Position numbers and translations under genes: made by a program
NCBI RefSeq assembly: GCF_002028425.1
Contig: NZ_CP020042.1
Location: 2,914,001-2,978,000 of the forward strand
DNA length: 64,000 bases
Direction: 5' to 3'
DNA from: Streptomyces katrae
GTDB lineage: Bacteria > Actinomycetota > Actinomycetes > Streptomycetales > Streptomycetaceae
Part shown: piece by piece, positions 19,003 to 27,013 of the stretch
Numbering within the stretch: position 1 is the stretch's first letter
Layout: each line of letters begins with the position of its first letter
Notes under the pieces: generated by a model
Told to the model about the DNA's origin: nothing
Databases searched by the model: none
The model's input: only the letters and a program-made list of their open reading frames with translations

Positions 19003-19743
19003 TCACCAGGAGAGGGCCGCGATCTCGGTCCCGTCGGGGGTGCGGACCCGGACGGTGCCGGTGTCCCCGTAGACCTCGTGGCGCCAGTCCGCGAAGACCT
19101 GCGCGACCCGGCGGGCGTCCTCGCCGAGGCCCTTGCCGACGGAGCCGGTGGTGAAGACGACCCGGGCCTCGGAGGTCCCGCCCGTCTTGCGGACCCGGAC
19201 CTCCTTGAGGCTGCCGGGCGGCATGAGCGAGTCGGCGCGGGTGCGGTGGCGGGCGTAGTAGGCGCCGAGGTCGCCGGTCATGTCGTACCAGCCGTCCACC
19301 ACCGGGCAGGGGCGGGCGGAGCCGGCGGGCGCCGCGCCACCGCCGTCGATGGGAGGGCCGGGGGTGCCGGGGTCCTGGTCGGTGGGGGGCTGGGGGCTGC
19401 CGGAGTCCTCGTCGGTGGGCGGGCCGGGGGTGCCCGTGTCCTCGTCGGTGGGGGGCTGGGGGGTGCCCGGGTCCTCGTCGGTGGGGGGCTCGGGGGCCGT
19501 GGCGGTGCGGTCCTCCGTCGGGAGGTCCGCGGCGGCCGGGCCGCAGGTCGTGGCGGCCGGGAGCGGGCCGGGCGGCGGGGCCGCCCGGCCCGTCACGTGC
19601 GTCCCGCAGGCCGCCAGGGCCAGGCTGAGGACCAGGGCCGCCGCGGCCGCCCAGGCCTTCGCGGCCGACGGCGCGGCGGGTGGTGTGGCGGGTGGCGTTG
19701 CGGGTGGTGTGGCGGGTGGTGTGGCGGGTGGTGTGGTCGTCAT
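19003..19743 (-). CDS. Proline-rich lipoprotein with PPTDED repeats
   Basis: 246 residues from ATG 19743 (AGGGGGG upstream). The N-terminus is an unusual ATPP repeat (about five copies) before a hydrophobic stretch (AWAAAAALVLSLALAACG) ending in a lipobox Cys. A second low-complexity segment repeats PPTDEDxGTPxP about four times. The C-terminal ~100 residues form a globular domain (CPVVDGWYDMTGDLGAYYARH). The ATPP repeat before the hydrophobic core makes a long n-region. A start nearer the core is possible, but no better codon is visible. Function unknown. Confidence 0.7.
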   Translation of the reverse strand: MTTTPPATPPATPPATPPATPPAAPSAAKAWAAAAALVLSLALAACGTHVTGRAAPPPGPLPAATTCGPAAADLPTEDRTATAPEPPTDEDPGTPQPPTDEDTGTPGPPTDEDSGSPQPPTDQDPGTPGPPIDGGGAAPAGSARPCPVVDGWYDMTGDLGAYYARHRTRADSLMPPGSLKEVRVRKTGGTSEARVVFTTGSVGKGLGEDARRVAQVFADWRHEVYGDTGTVRVRTPDGTEIAALSW

Positions 19744-19793
19744 GGGAACCCCCCTCCCCAGGGAAGAGGGCCGCGCGGCGCCTCCGGTTCCGT

Positions 19794-21602
19794 TCAGCGC
19801 TCCAGCAGGTCCCGGCGCCCCTGGTCCTCGTACGTCGAGAGCAGCGCCTCCAGGGCCGGCCCGTCGAGCGGGCGGTAGACGCCGGCGACTCGGTGCCAGA
19901 CGGGTTCGGGGCACAGGAACCCGGCCCGGCGCAGGCCGGCCCGGTGGACCTTGTTCGTCGCCGTGACGGGCATCGCGTCGAGGATCCGCACGTAGCGCGG
20001 GGCCATCTTCGTCCCCAGGTCCGGCTGGGCGGCGAGGAACGCGGCGAAGGCCCCCGGGTCGAAGGACGCGCCCTCGCGCAGGGCCACGGCGGCCATCACC
20101 TGGTCCCCCGCCACCTCGTCCGGGACCGCGTACACGGCGACGGCCGTCGCGGCCTCCCAGCGGGCCAGGATGTTCTCGATCATCGCGGCGGCCAGGTTCT
20201 CGCTGTCGACGCGCAGCCGGTCGTCCGCGCGGCCCGCGAAGTAGAGGAAGCCGTCGGGGTCCCGGAAGAACAGGTCGCCGGTCCAGTACCAGTCTCCCCC
20301 GGGCTCCGTCCGGGGGTGCGCCGAGCGGGTGCGGGCGGCCTCGGCCTCGGGGTTGCGCCAGTAGCCCTCGAAGTGGCTGCGGCCGCGGTTGACCAGCTCG
20401 CCTATGGCCTCGTCGCCGTTGCGCAGGCGGCCGCGCGCGTCCAGGAGGGCCGGGGGGCATTCGCGGCCCGTCTCCGGATCGACGACGGCCAGGTCGTCGC
20501 CCGCGCCGGCCCGGCCGAGGGCGCCCGGCGGGGTGTCGGGGGTGTTCCCCCCGCTACCGCCGGGAGGTGTCCCCAGGATCGAGGCGCCGCCCTCGGTGGC
20601 CCCGTACCCCTCGACCAGCCGGACCCCGAACCGCTCGGCGAAGCGGGCCGCGTCCACGGCCCCGGCCTCGGTGCCGAAGCCGAGGCGCAGGGTGTGCTCG
20701 CGGTCGTCGGGGCGCGGGTCGGTGGCGAGGAGGTACTGGACGGCACGGCCGACGTAGGTGAAATAGGTGGCCCCGTAGCCGCGCACGTCGTCCAGGAACG
20801 CGGAGGCGGAGAAGCGGCGGCGCAGGGCGACGGGGGCGCCGGCGACGACGGCGGGCAGCCAGCAGGCCATGACGGCGTTGCCGTGGAAGAGGGGCATGCA
20901 GACGTAGTGGACGTCGTCGGGGGTGACGCGGAACCGGCGGGCGAGGGAGTGGCCCGCGGCGGCGAGGCGGCCCTGGCTGCAGATGGCGGCCTTGGGGGCG
21001 CCGGTGGAGCCGGAGGTGAAGTAGAGGAGCAGCCGGCTGTCGGGGCGGGGGCCGCCGGGGCGGACGTGGGCCTCGCCGGGCTTGGCGGCGGCGTAGGGGG
21101 CGAGCAGGGCCTCGTACTCCTCGGTGCCGGTGACGAGGATCCGTACGCCGGGCAGGTCGAGGCCGCGCAGGAGCGGGAGGTGGGCGGGCTCGGTGACGAG
21201 GAGGCGGCAGTCGGTGTGGAGGATGTCGCGGGCCAGCTCGGGGCCGCGGCGGGTGGGGTTGATCCCGGCGACGGCGGCCCCGGCGAGGGCCGCCGCGCCG
21301 AGCCAGAAGGGGAACTCGGGGGTGTTGTCGAGCAGCACCCCCACGTGCGGCTCCGCCCCCGGCGGCAGGAGGTCGGTGAGGAGCGCGGCGCGGGCGGCCG
21401 CCTCCTGGGCGGTGCGGTGGCGGGTGAGGACGGTGGCCGGCGTCCGGGTGGCCCCGGGGCCGGCCTCCGCGCCGTACTTCAGCCCGGGCCGGTGGTCGCC
21501 CCACTGGCGCGCGATGAGCTCCGCGACGGTTCCGGGGGCGGGTGCGGGGTCGGGTTCGGGTTCGGGTTCGGGGTCGGTGATGGTGGTCGTCGTCGTCCGC
21601 AT
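19794..21602 (-). CDS. AMP-dependent acyl-CoA synthetase (FadD-type)
   Basis: 602 residues from ATG 21602, although no strong ribosome site precedes it. A Pro-Glu-Pro-Asp repeat opens the protein. The adenylate-forming motifs are present: LLLYFTSGSTGAPKAA (P-loop-like A3), VEGYGATEGGASILG (A5), GDWYWTGDLFFRDPDGFLYFAGRADD (A7/A8) and a C-terminal VTATNKVHR lysine region (A10). It activates a fatty or carboxylic acid as acyl-AMP and then acyl-CoA. The closest style is the FadD17/very-long-chain FATP group, but the substrate cannot be set. Confidence 0.88.
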   Translation of the reverse strand: MRTTTTTITDPEPEPEPDPAPAPGTVAELIARQWGDHRPGLKYGAEAGPGATRTPATVLTRHRTAQEAAARAALLTDLLPPGAEPHVGVLLDNTPEFPFWLGAAALAGAAVAGINPTRRGPELARDILHTDCRLLVTEPAHLPLLRGLDLPGVRILVTGTEEYEALLAPYAAAKPGEAHVRPGGPRPDSRLLLYFTSGSTGAPKAAICSQGRLAAAGHSLARRFRVTPDDVHYVCMPLFHGNAVMACWLPAVVAGAPVALRRRFSASAFLDDVRGYGATYFTYVGRAVQYLLATDPRPDDREHTLRLGFGTEAGAVDAARFAERFGVRLVEGYGATEGGASILGTPPGGSGGNTPDTPPGALGRAGAGDDLAVVDPETGRECPPALLDARGRLRNGDEAIGELVNRGRSHFEGYWRNPEAEAARTRSAHPRTEPGGDWYWTGDLFFRDPDGFLYFAGRADDRLRVDSENLAAAMIENILARWEAATAVAVYAVPDEVAGDQVMAAVALREGASFDPGAFAAFLAAQPDLGTKMAPRYVRILDAMPVTATNKVHRAGLRRAGFLCPEPVWHRVAGVYRPLDGPALEALLSTYEDQGRRDLLER

Positions 21603-21628
21603 GCCGCCGGAGGGTAACTGACGTTGCG

Positions 21629-22249
21629 TCAGAACTGAACGTCGGAGCAGGCGTAGAAGGCCATCGCGGTGTCGTTGACGGTCCAGACGGCGAGGATCAT
21701 GTGCCGGCCGGTCTTGCCGCTGGGCATGGCGCCGTGGTGGATGGTGGTCATGTCCGGGCGGGCGCCGTTGTAGGGGACGACGAGGAAGGGCTGGGAGTCG
21801 AGGGAGGCGCGGGTGAGGGGCTTGGTGGGGTCCCAGCCGTTCTTGGTGACGTAGTACTTGAAGTCGGTGGTGGAGTGGTTGGCGGTGAACTGCCAGCGGA
21901 AGTCGAAGCTCTGGCCGGAGGCCACGCGGGTCGCGGGCCAGGTTCCGCCGCGGGGGTCGTCGAGCTGGGCGAACTCGCTGTGGCCGCCGGAACAGATCTG
22001 GCCGTCGGCGGGGCCGGCCGCCGGGAAGCCCTTGTAGCCCTCGACGCTCTGCGGCTCCCACTGGATGGGGCCGCAGTCGGGGACGGTCTTGTTGGCGCAG
22101 AGCTTCTGGCGGCTGATGGGGGTGTCGGTGTAGCCGTGGCCGCTGGCGACGGGGGCGGTGATCAGGGTCGCGCCGGCGAGGAGGACGGCGCCGAGCGCGG
22201 TGGCGCCGGCGGCGCGGCCGGGTATTCCGGGTATGCGGAAGGGACGCAT
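21629..22249 (-). CDS. AA10 lytic polysaccharide monooxygenase (chitin-binding protein)
   Basis: 206 residues from ATG 22249, with AAGGAGC upstream. The signal peptide ends at ASG and leaves an N-terminal His (HGYTDTPISRQ), the first ligand of the copper histidine brace. The family blocks DGQICSGGHSEFAQLDD and FDFRWQFTANHSTTDFKYYVTK follow, with His in TANHST as the second brace ligand, and the protein ends in FYACSDVQF as in single-domain LPMOs. It oxidatively cleaves crystalline chitin and would assist the GH18 enzyme at 14580. A DasR-like site lies upstream at 22501. Confidence 0.95.
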   Translation of the reverse strand: MRPFRIPGIPGRAAGATALGAVLLAGATLITAPVASGHGYTDTPISRQKLCANKTVPDCGPIQWEPQSVEGYKGFPAAGPADGQICSGGHSEFAQLDDPRGGTWPATRVASGQSFDFRWQFTANHSTTDFKYYVTKNGWDPTKPLTRASLDSQPFLVVPYNGARPDMTTIHHGAMPSGKTGRHMILAVWTVNDTAMAFYACSDVQF

Positions 22250-22362
22250 GTTGCTGCTCCTTGGGTGTGGGGGGAGAGCCTGGCGGGGCTCGTGTGCGCG
22301 GTGGTGCGGCTGCCCCGTGTGCGTAGTCGTGCGGCTGCCGGTGCGCGCGCTCTTGTGCGTGC

Positions 22363-22436
22363 TCGTGTGCGTGCGCTCGTGTGCGTGCGCTCGTGTGCGT
22401 GCGCTCGTGTGCGTGCGCTCGTGTGCGTGCGTGCGC
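22363..22436. repeat. 14-bp alternating purine-pyrimidine tandem repeat in the LPMO leader
   Basis: About five tandem copies of a 14-bp unit (TCGTGTGCGTGCGC) lie between the LPMO start and its DasR-like site. The unit is almost pure alternating purine/pyrimidine, which favours Z-DNA, and it would lie in the 5' untranslated RNA. No coding frame here looks real. Confidence 0.8.
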
Positions 22437-22500
22437 TTGCGTGGGGGCGGGCGCGGGGCTGGGGTGCGGGTACGGGGGCGGGCCACGGGTGGGGAGAGCT

Positions 22501-22512
22501 AGGTCTAGACCA
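22501..22512 (-). promoter_or_regulatory. DasR-like/chitin operator upstream of the LPMO
   Basis: The minus strand reads TGGTCTAGACCT, matching the DasR responsive element core TGGTCTAGACCA in 11 of 12 positions and the direct repeat known from chitinase promoters. It lies ~250 bp before the LPMO ATG, so the mRNA would have a long leader. Shared control with the chitinase at 14580 is likely. Confidence 0.75.
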
Positions 22513-22560
22513 AGTCCCACAGTATTGACGGCAGTTGGCCCTGTCCATCCCCATGCGAAA

Positions 22561-22591
22561 ACGGGTGGTCCGGTCATTACCGGCCACCCGT
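22561..22591. terminator. Terminator after the SPFH gene
   Basis: A stem of CGGGTGG-CCGG paired with CCGGCCACCCG (one unpaired T) and a 6-base loop. On the minus strand it lies 37 bp after the SPFH stop and is followed by TTTTCG, as for an intrinsic terminator. Confidence 0.65.
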
Positions 22592-22627
22592 TCTCCCTTT
22601 GAGCGCTGTTGAGCGCGGTTGTGGCGG

Positions 22628-25600
22628 TTATTGATCGGACCTGCCGGTGTAGAAGGCGACGGTGAGGTCCTTCACGAGCGCCTTGCGCTCGTAGTCGTCC
22701 AGCTCGACGATCCCGCGCGAGGTGAGCCGGTGCACCGTGTCGTCCACGGCGTCCACGACGGCGGTGAGGACGGTGTCACGGTGCTTGGCGTCGATCGCCG
22801 CGATCCGGCGGCGGCGCATCGCCTCGGCCACCTCCGGGGCGTACTCGATGCGGGTGGGCTGCGCGGAGAACACCTCGATGCCGATCGCCTCGGTCTCGGC
22901 GGCGAGGGTCCGGGTCAGCGCCTCGCCGACGGCCTCGGCGTCGCGCAGGGTCGGGGCGTCGTCGTGGAAGGCGTCGGCCGGGAGCCGGGACAGGACGCGG
23001 GCCGTGGCCGACTCGACCTGCTCGGCGAGGTAGTCGATGTGGTCCTCGACGGCGAGGGTGGCCCGGGCGGTGTCCCGGACCTGCCAGACGACCTGGACGA
23101 CCACCTGGAGGGCAAGGCCGCCGGAGTCGACGGCGGGCATGGGCTCGCTGCGCCAGTGCCGCAGCCGCACGTCCACGCGGCGGCGCAGCAGCAGGGGGCT
23201 GATCCAGGTCAGGCCGGTACGGCGGACGGTGCCGCGGTAGCTGCCGAAGAGGGTGAGCACCCAGGCGTGGCCGGCCCTGGCGCGGCCGAGGCCGCCGAGG
23301 GCGAGGAGGGTGACGACGCCGAGGAAGGCGAGCGGGGGCCAGTGGGTGGCGCGGAGCCCGTGGTAGGGGCGGGGCGGCACCCCGAAGGCGGCGACGAGGG
23401 CGGCGGGGACGACCCCGGCGCGCCACAGCACGGCCGCGCAGCCGGTGAGGGCGAGGGCGCCGACGACGACGGCGATCCACCCGGGCAGCACGGGCCCCCG
23501 GTGCTCGCGCAACCGCTCGTCCCCAAGGGGCACCCGCCGCCCGGCCGCCGCCGCACGCTCGGCGGGGCGGGGGGTGAGGGCGGCGGTGGTCTTGGCCCCG
23601 GCCATGGTGGTGGTCGTGGTCGTCGCCCCGGTCTTGGTCGCGGTCCCGAGCCCGGTCGTGGTCCCGTTCGCGGCCCCGGCCGTGGTCCCGGGCCCGGTCG
23701 TGGTCGTGGTTTCGGGGGTCATGGGCTGGCCCCGGAAGGGCAGATGGACCGGAACCTCGATAACGGCGGCCCCGCGCACGGGCGCGCGTCGTGCGAGGGG
23801 GCCTGCGGCGGTCTCCCCCCGTGCCCCTTCCCGTCCTCCCTCGATCCCCCGCGCGACGGCCTGCGCGACGACCTCGGCCACCCCGGGCCCGGGCACCCCG
23901 GCCCCTTGCGGATGCGGGATCCCTGCGGGGTGCTGGGGCGCGGTGGGGGCCTCGGGCACGGGGGGCGTCGGCTCGGCCGGGGGCTGCGGGGCCGGGTGAG
24001 GGGCGTGGCCGTCCCCGGCGCTGCCAGCAGTGGCGGCGTCCGGACCTTGGGGCTCTGCCCGGGTGACGTGGCCCTGCGGGCCCGTGCGGGCCGGGGCGAT
24101 CGCGGGCTCCTGCTCCGCGCGGGCGGCGTGGGGCTGCGGGGCGGTGCGGGCGGCGGGCGTGACCCGGGGCTGCCGCTCCGTGCGGGCGGTGGCGGGACGG
24201 GGCTCCGTCCGGGTGGTGGCGGGCTGGAAGTCGGGGCGGGCGGTGGTGGGTTGCGGCTCGGCGTGGGGAGCGGGCACGGCCGGGCGCGGTGGCTCCGCGC
24301 GCAGGGCGTGGGGGTGCGGCTCGGTGCGCGGGGCCGGAGCGGTCGGGTGCTCCGGCTCTCCGGCACCCGCGCGGGCCGGGACCCTCAGCCTCTCGTCGAC
24401 GGCATCCTCCGGCGCGTGTAGGGCGGTTCGGGTCCCGGCGGGCGACTCCGTGGGGCGCCCGGCCGCGGCTACCGCCGGCGGTGCGGGCGTCCGGGCAGCG
24501 GTAGTCGACTCCGACGCAGGGTCGGCCGTCCGGGCCGGGGTGGGGGTGGTCGTGGGTTCGCGGGCGGGGTCGGTGTCGGCTGGGTGACCAGTCCGGGGGG
24601 AGGTCACGGGGGCCTCGTAACCGGCGCGGGACGAGGGCAGATGGTTCTCCTGACCCGCCGAGGTCACAGGAGCCTCCTGACCGGCCCGGGCCGAGGTCAC
24701 GGGGTCCTCCTGACCCACGCGGAAGGACGACAAACGGGCCTCCTGACCGGCCCGGGCCGAGGACACAGAAGCCTCCTCACCGGTCCGGGGTGAAGTCACG
24801 GGGCCCTCCTGACCCACACGGGAAGACGACAAACGGGCCTCCTGACCAGCCCGGGGCGAGGACACAGGAATCTCCTGACCAGCCCCGGGCGGGGGCTCGG
24901 GGCCCTCGTGGCCCGCACGGGAAGAGGACAGAGGAGCCTGCTGACCGAGCCGGGACACAGAGGCTTCCTCACCGGCTCGCGGCGAGGTCGCAGGAGCCTC
25001 CTGACCAGCTTGCGGCGAGGTCACGGGGGCGACGTGACCCGTGCGGGATGAGGCCGCTGAGGCCTCGGGGCGGGTTCCGAGAACCGGGTCGGGCGCCTGG
25101 TCGGGCGTCGTGCCGGCCCGTGCGGGCGCCATCGCCCCGGCCCGGGCCGGGTGGGGTCCCGCCCCTGCCGGGGCCGGAGCCTGCGGACGTGTCGGGTCTC
25201 CGGCCTCCCCGAGGTGGGACGGAAGTTCCACACTCCGGCCCGCGTGGGCCACCGGGTCCGTCGCGGCGGGGTATCCGGGGGCGGACTCCCGAGGCGCCGT
25301 ACCCCTGGGCGAAGACGACGCGGCGGAAGTGCGCGCCGAAGGCGCGGGCTCCCCGACAGCGGGCCGGGCCGGAGCCTCGGACGCAGCCAGACCGGTCGAG
25401 GGCTCCGCGGTGACGGGGGCCGCCGGGCCACCGGCCGGGTGCGCCACCTGGACCGGCAGGTCCGCACCGGCAGGGTGCCTGGCAGCCGTCGACCCCGACA
25501 AGGACTCCGAGGCGGCCGCCACGGCCGGCCCGGCCGGGTGCGCGGCCGCAGCGGCGGACACGGCGGACTGAGGCTCCGAGCGGGGCGTCAGGGCCGGGGC

Positions 25601-27013
25601 GGCGGGGCCGGAGGTGAAGCGGGTGGCTCCCGTCGGGCGCTCTGCCGTGCCCCTGGCCGACGCCACCGGCCGCGGGCCGGAGTCTCCGGTACGGGTCTCG
25701 GCGGCAGGTCCGGCGGTACGGCGCGGTGCCTGCCGGGCTGCGTCGCCGACCCGGACCACCCGCGTCGGGTCCGGAGCCCAGGTCGGCGCAACGACACGAG
25801 GCCGTGGGGTGTCGGCCTGCGGGGCGGAGGGGCCTCCGGCAGGGGCAGTGAGCGGCGACGCGGACCGGGCGGCGGCCGGTACCGCCCCGTCCGGCGCGGT
25901 ACCGGCCGGCCGGGACGCCGTCGGCAACGCACCGGCCGGCACCGGCTGATGGGGCGTGGCGGCCGGGGCTGTCGTCGTCCTGTCCAGGCGGGCGACTCCG
26001 GCCCGTGGGGTGGCTGCGGCCTCAGCCGAAGGCGCCACGTCCACGGATGCGGCCTGAGCGGACGCCACCCCGCGCGCCGCCTGCCACTCGGGGCTCGGCT
26101 CGGGCGGACGCGGCGGGGCAGCCGCAGCCGTCGATGTCTCCGGGGCAGCTACGGGGCGGAGCACAGGGGGCAACTCACCGTCGCCGGGCCGCCCGGCGGC
26201 GACCCCCGCCACCCCGGCCGGAGCAGAAAACCCGCCGGACCCGGCCGAAGCCATGGCCCCGGCCCGGGACACCGACGGAAGCTCACCGGCCCGCCCGGCG
26301 GCAACGCCCTCCACCTCGGCCCGGATCGCCTCCCCGGGCCGGGACACCGACGCCAGCTCGCCGTCACGGGCCCGCCCGACGGAAACCCCCGCCACGTCGG
26401 CCGGAGCAGAAAACCCGCCGGACCCGGACGAGGCCATGACCCCAGGCCGGGACACCGACGGAAGCCCACCGGGCCGCCCGGCGGCAGCGCCCTCCACCTC
26501 GGCCGGGACCGCAGCCCCGGGACGGGCCACCGGCGGCAGCTCGCCGTCACGGGCTCGCCCGGCGGCGACCCCCGCTGCGCCGGACCCGGCCGGAGCCATG
26601 GCCCCGGGCAGGGGCACCGACGGAAGCTCACCGGGCCGCCCGGCGGCCACGCCCTCCGCCTCGGCCCGGACCGCAGCCCCGGGACGGGCCACCGGCGGCA
26701 GCTCGCCGTCTCGGGCTCGCCCGGCGGCGACCCCCGCTGCGCCGGACCCGGCCGGAGCCATGGCCCCGGGCAGGGGCACCGACGGAAGCTCACCGGGCCG
26801 CCCGGCGGCCACGCCCTCCGCCTCGGCCGGGATCGCCGCCCTGGGACGGGACGCCGGCGGCGGATCGTCGTGACGGGGCCGCGCGGTGGCGGTCGGTGTC
26901 GGCAGCGGTCCGGGCGGTGTCGCGTGGTGGGGGGTGGTGGCGGAGGGTGGGGCGGGGTGGAAGGTGCCCGTCGTGGACGTGGTGCGGGTGGGGTACATCG
27001 TTGCCTCCGTCAT
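22628..27013 (-). CDS. SPFH/Band-7 membrane protein with a very long repetitive N-terminal extension
   Basis: 1461 residues from ATG 27013. The C-terminal ~300 residues are normal: two hydrophobic segments near 1165-1240 (GWIAVVVGALALTGC; WPPLAFLGVVTLLALGG), then a SPFH/stomatin domain (WVLTLFGSYRGTVR, RRVDVRLRHW, ALTRTLAAETEAIGIEV). The ~1100 residues before it are Ala/Pro/Gly/Ser/Thr-rich and contain 54-61-residue repeats (67-294) and an 11-residue repeat array. A later start at Met1098 (23722) would give a conventional protein, but no stop interrupts the long frame. Its ATG overlaps the stop of the upstream cell-wall hydrolase (ATGA), so the two are translationally coupled. Confidence 0.7.
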   Translation of the reverse strand: MTEATMYPTRTTSTTGTFHPAPPSATTPHHATPPGPLPTPTATARPRHDDPPPASRPRAAIPAEAEGVAAGRPGELPSVPLPGAMAPAGSGAAGVAAGRARDGELPPVARPGAAVRAEAEGVAAGRPGELPSVPLPGAMAPAGSGAAGVAAGRARDGELPPVARPGAAVPAEVEGAAAGRPGGLPSVSRPGVMASSGSGGFSAPADVAGVSVGRARDGELASVSRPGEAIRAEVEGVAAGRAGELPSVSRAGAMASAGSGGFSAPAGVAGVAAGRPGDGELPPVLRPVAAPETSTAAAAPPRPPEPSPEWQAARGVASAQAASVDVAPSAEAAATPRAGVARLDRTTTAPAATPHQPVPAGALPTASRPAGTAPDGAVPAAARSASPLTAPAGGPSAPQADTPRPRVVAPTWAPDPTRVVRVGDAARQAPRRTAGPAAETRTGDSGPRPVASARGTAERPTGATRFTSGPAAPALTPRSEPQSAVSAAAAAHPAGPAVAAASESLSGSTAARHPAGADLPVQVAHPAGGPAAPVTAEPSTGLAASEAPARPAVGEPAPSARTSAASSSPRGTAPRESAPGYPAATDPVAHAGRSVELPSHLGEAGDPTRPQAPAPAGAGPHPARAGAMAPARAGTTPDQAPDPVLGTRPEASAASSRTGHVAPVTSPQAGQEAPATSPRAGEEASVSRLGQQAPLSSSRAGHEGPEPPPGAGQEIPVSSPRAGQEARLSSSRVGQEGPVTSPRTGEEASVSSARAGQEARLSSFRVGQEDPVTSARAGQEAPVTSAGQENHLPSSRAGYEAPVTSPRTGHPADTDPAREPTTTPTPARTADPASESTTAARTPAPPAVAAAGRPTESPAGTRTALHAPEDAVDERLRVPARAGAGEPEHPTAPAPRTEPHPHALRAEPPRPAVPAPHAEPQPTTARPDFQPATTRTEPRPATARTERQPRVTPAARTAPQPHAARAEQEPAIAPARTGPQGHVTRAEPQGPDAATAGSAGDGHAPHPAPQPPAEPTPPVPEAPTAPQHPAGIPHPQGAGVPGPGVAEVVAQAVARGIEGGREGARGETAAGPLARRAPVRGAAVIEVPVHLPFRGQPMTPETTTTTGPGTTAGAANGTTTGLGTATKTGATTTTTTMAGAKTTAALTPRPAERAAAAGRRVPLGDERLREHRGPVLPGWIAVVVGALALTGCAAVLWRAGVVPAALVAAFGVPPRPYHGLRATHWPPLAFLGVVTLLALGGLGRARAGHAWVLTLFGSYRGTVRRTGLTWISPLLLRRRVDVRLRHWRSEPMPAVDSGGLALQVVVQVVWQVRDTARATLAVEDHIDYLAEQVESATARVLSRLPADAFHDDAPTLRDAEAVGEALTRTLAAETEAIGIEVFSAQPTRIEYAPEVAEAMRRRRIAAIDAKHRDTVLTAVVDAVDDTVHRLTSRGIVELDDYERKALVKDLTVAFYTGRSDQ
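24588..25040. repeat. 33-bp minisatellite encoding ~14 copies of an 11-residue repeat
   Basis: Inside the SPFH reading frame. Units follow GQExPVTSPRA, with two copies shortened to nine residues. Unit length stays a multiple of three, so copy number can change without breaking the frame. Cys and aromatics are almost absent, consistent with an unstructured spacer. Confidence 0.8.
26120..26815. repeat. 162-183-bp tandem repeats inside the SPFH gene
   Basis: Four tandem units encode residues 67-120, 121-174, 175-235 and about 236-294 of the SPFH protein. The first two (26654-26815 and 26492-26653) are nearly identical over 162 bp. The other two carry a 7-residue insertion (GFSAPA-type) and are more diverged. 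Near identity of two units implies recent duplication. Confidence 0.8.

Noticed and set aside
24588..26815. CRISPR-like array
   Set aside because: The units are contiguous, in frame and lack unique spacers. They are coding minisatellites, not CRISPR repeats.
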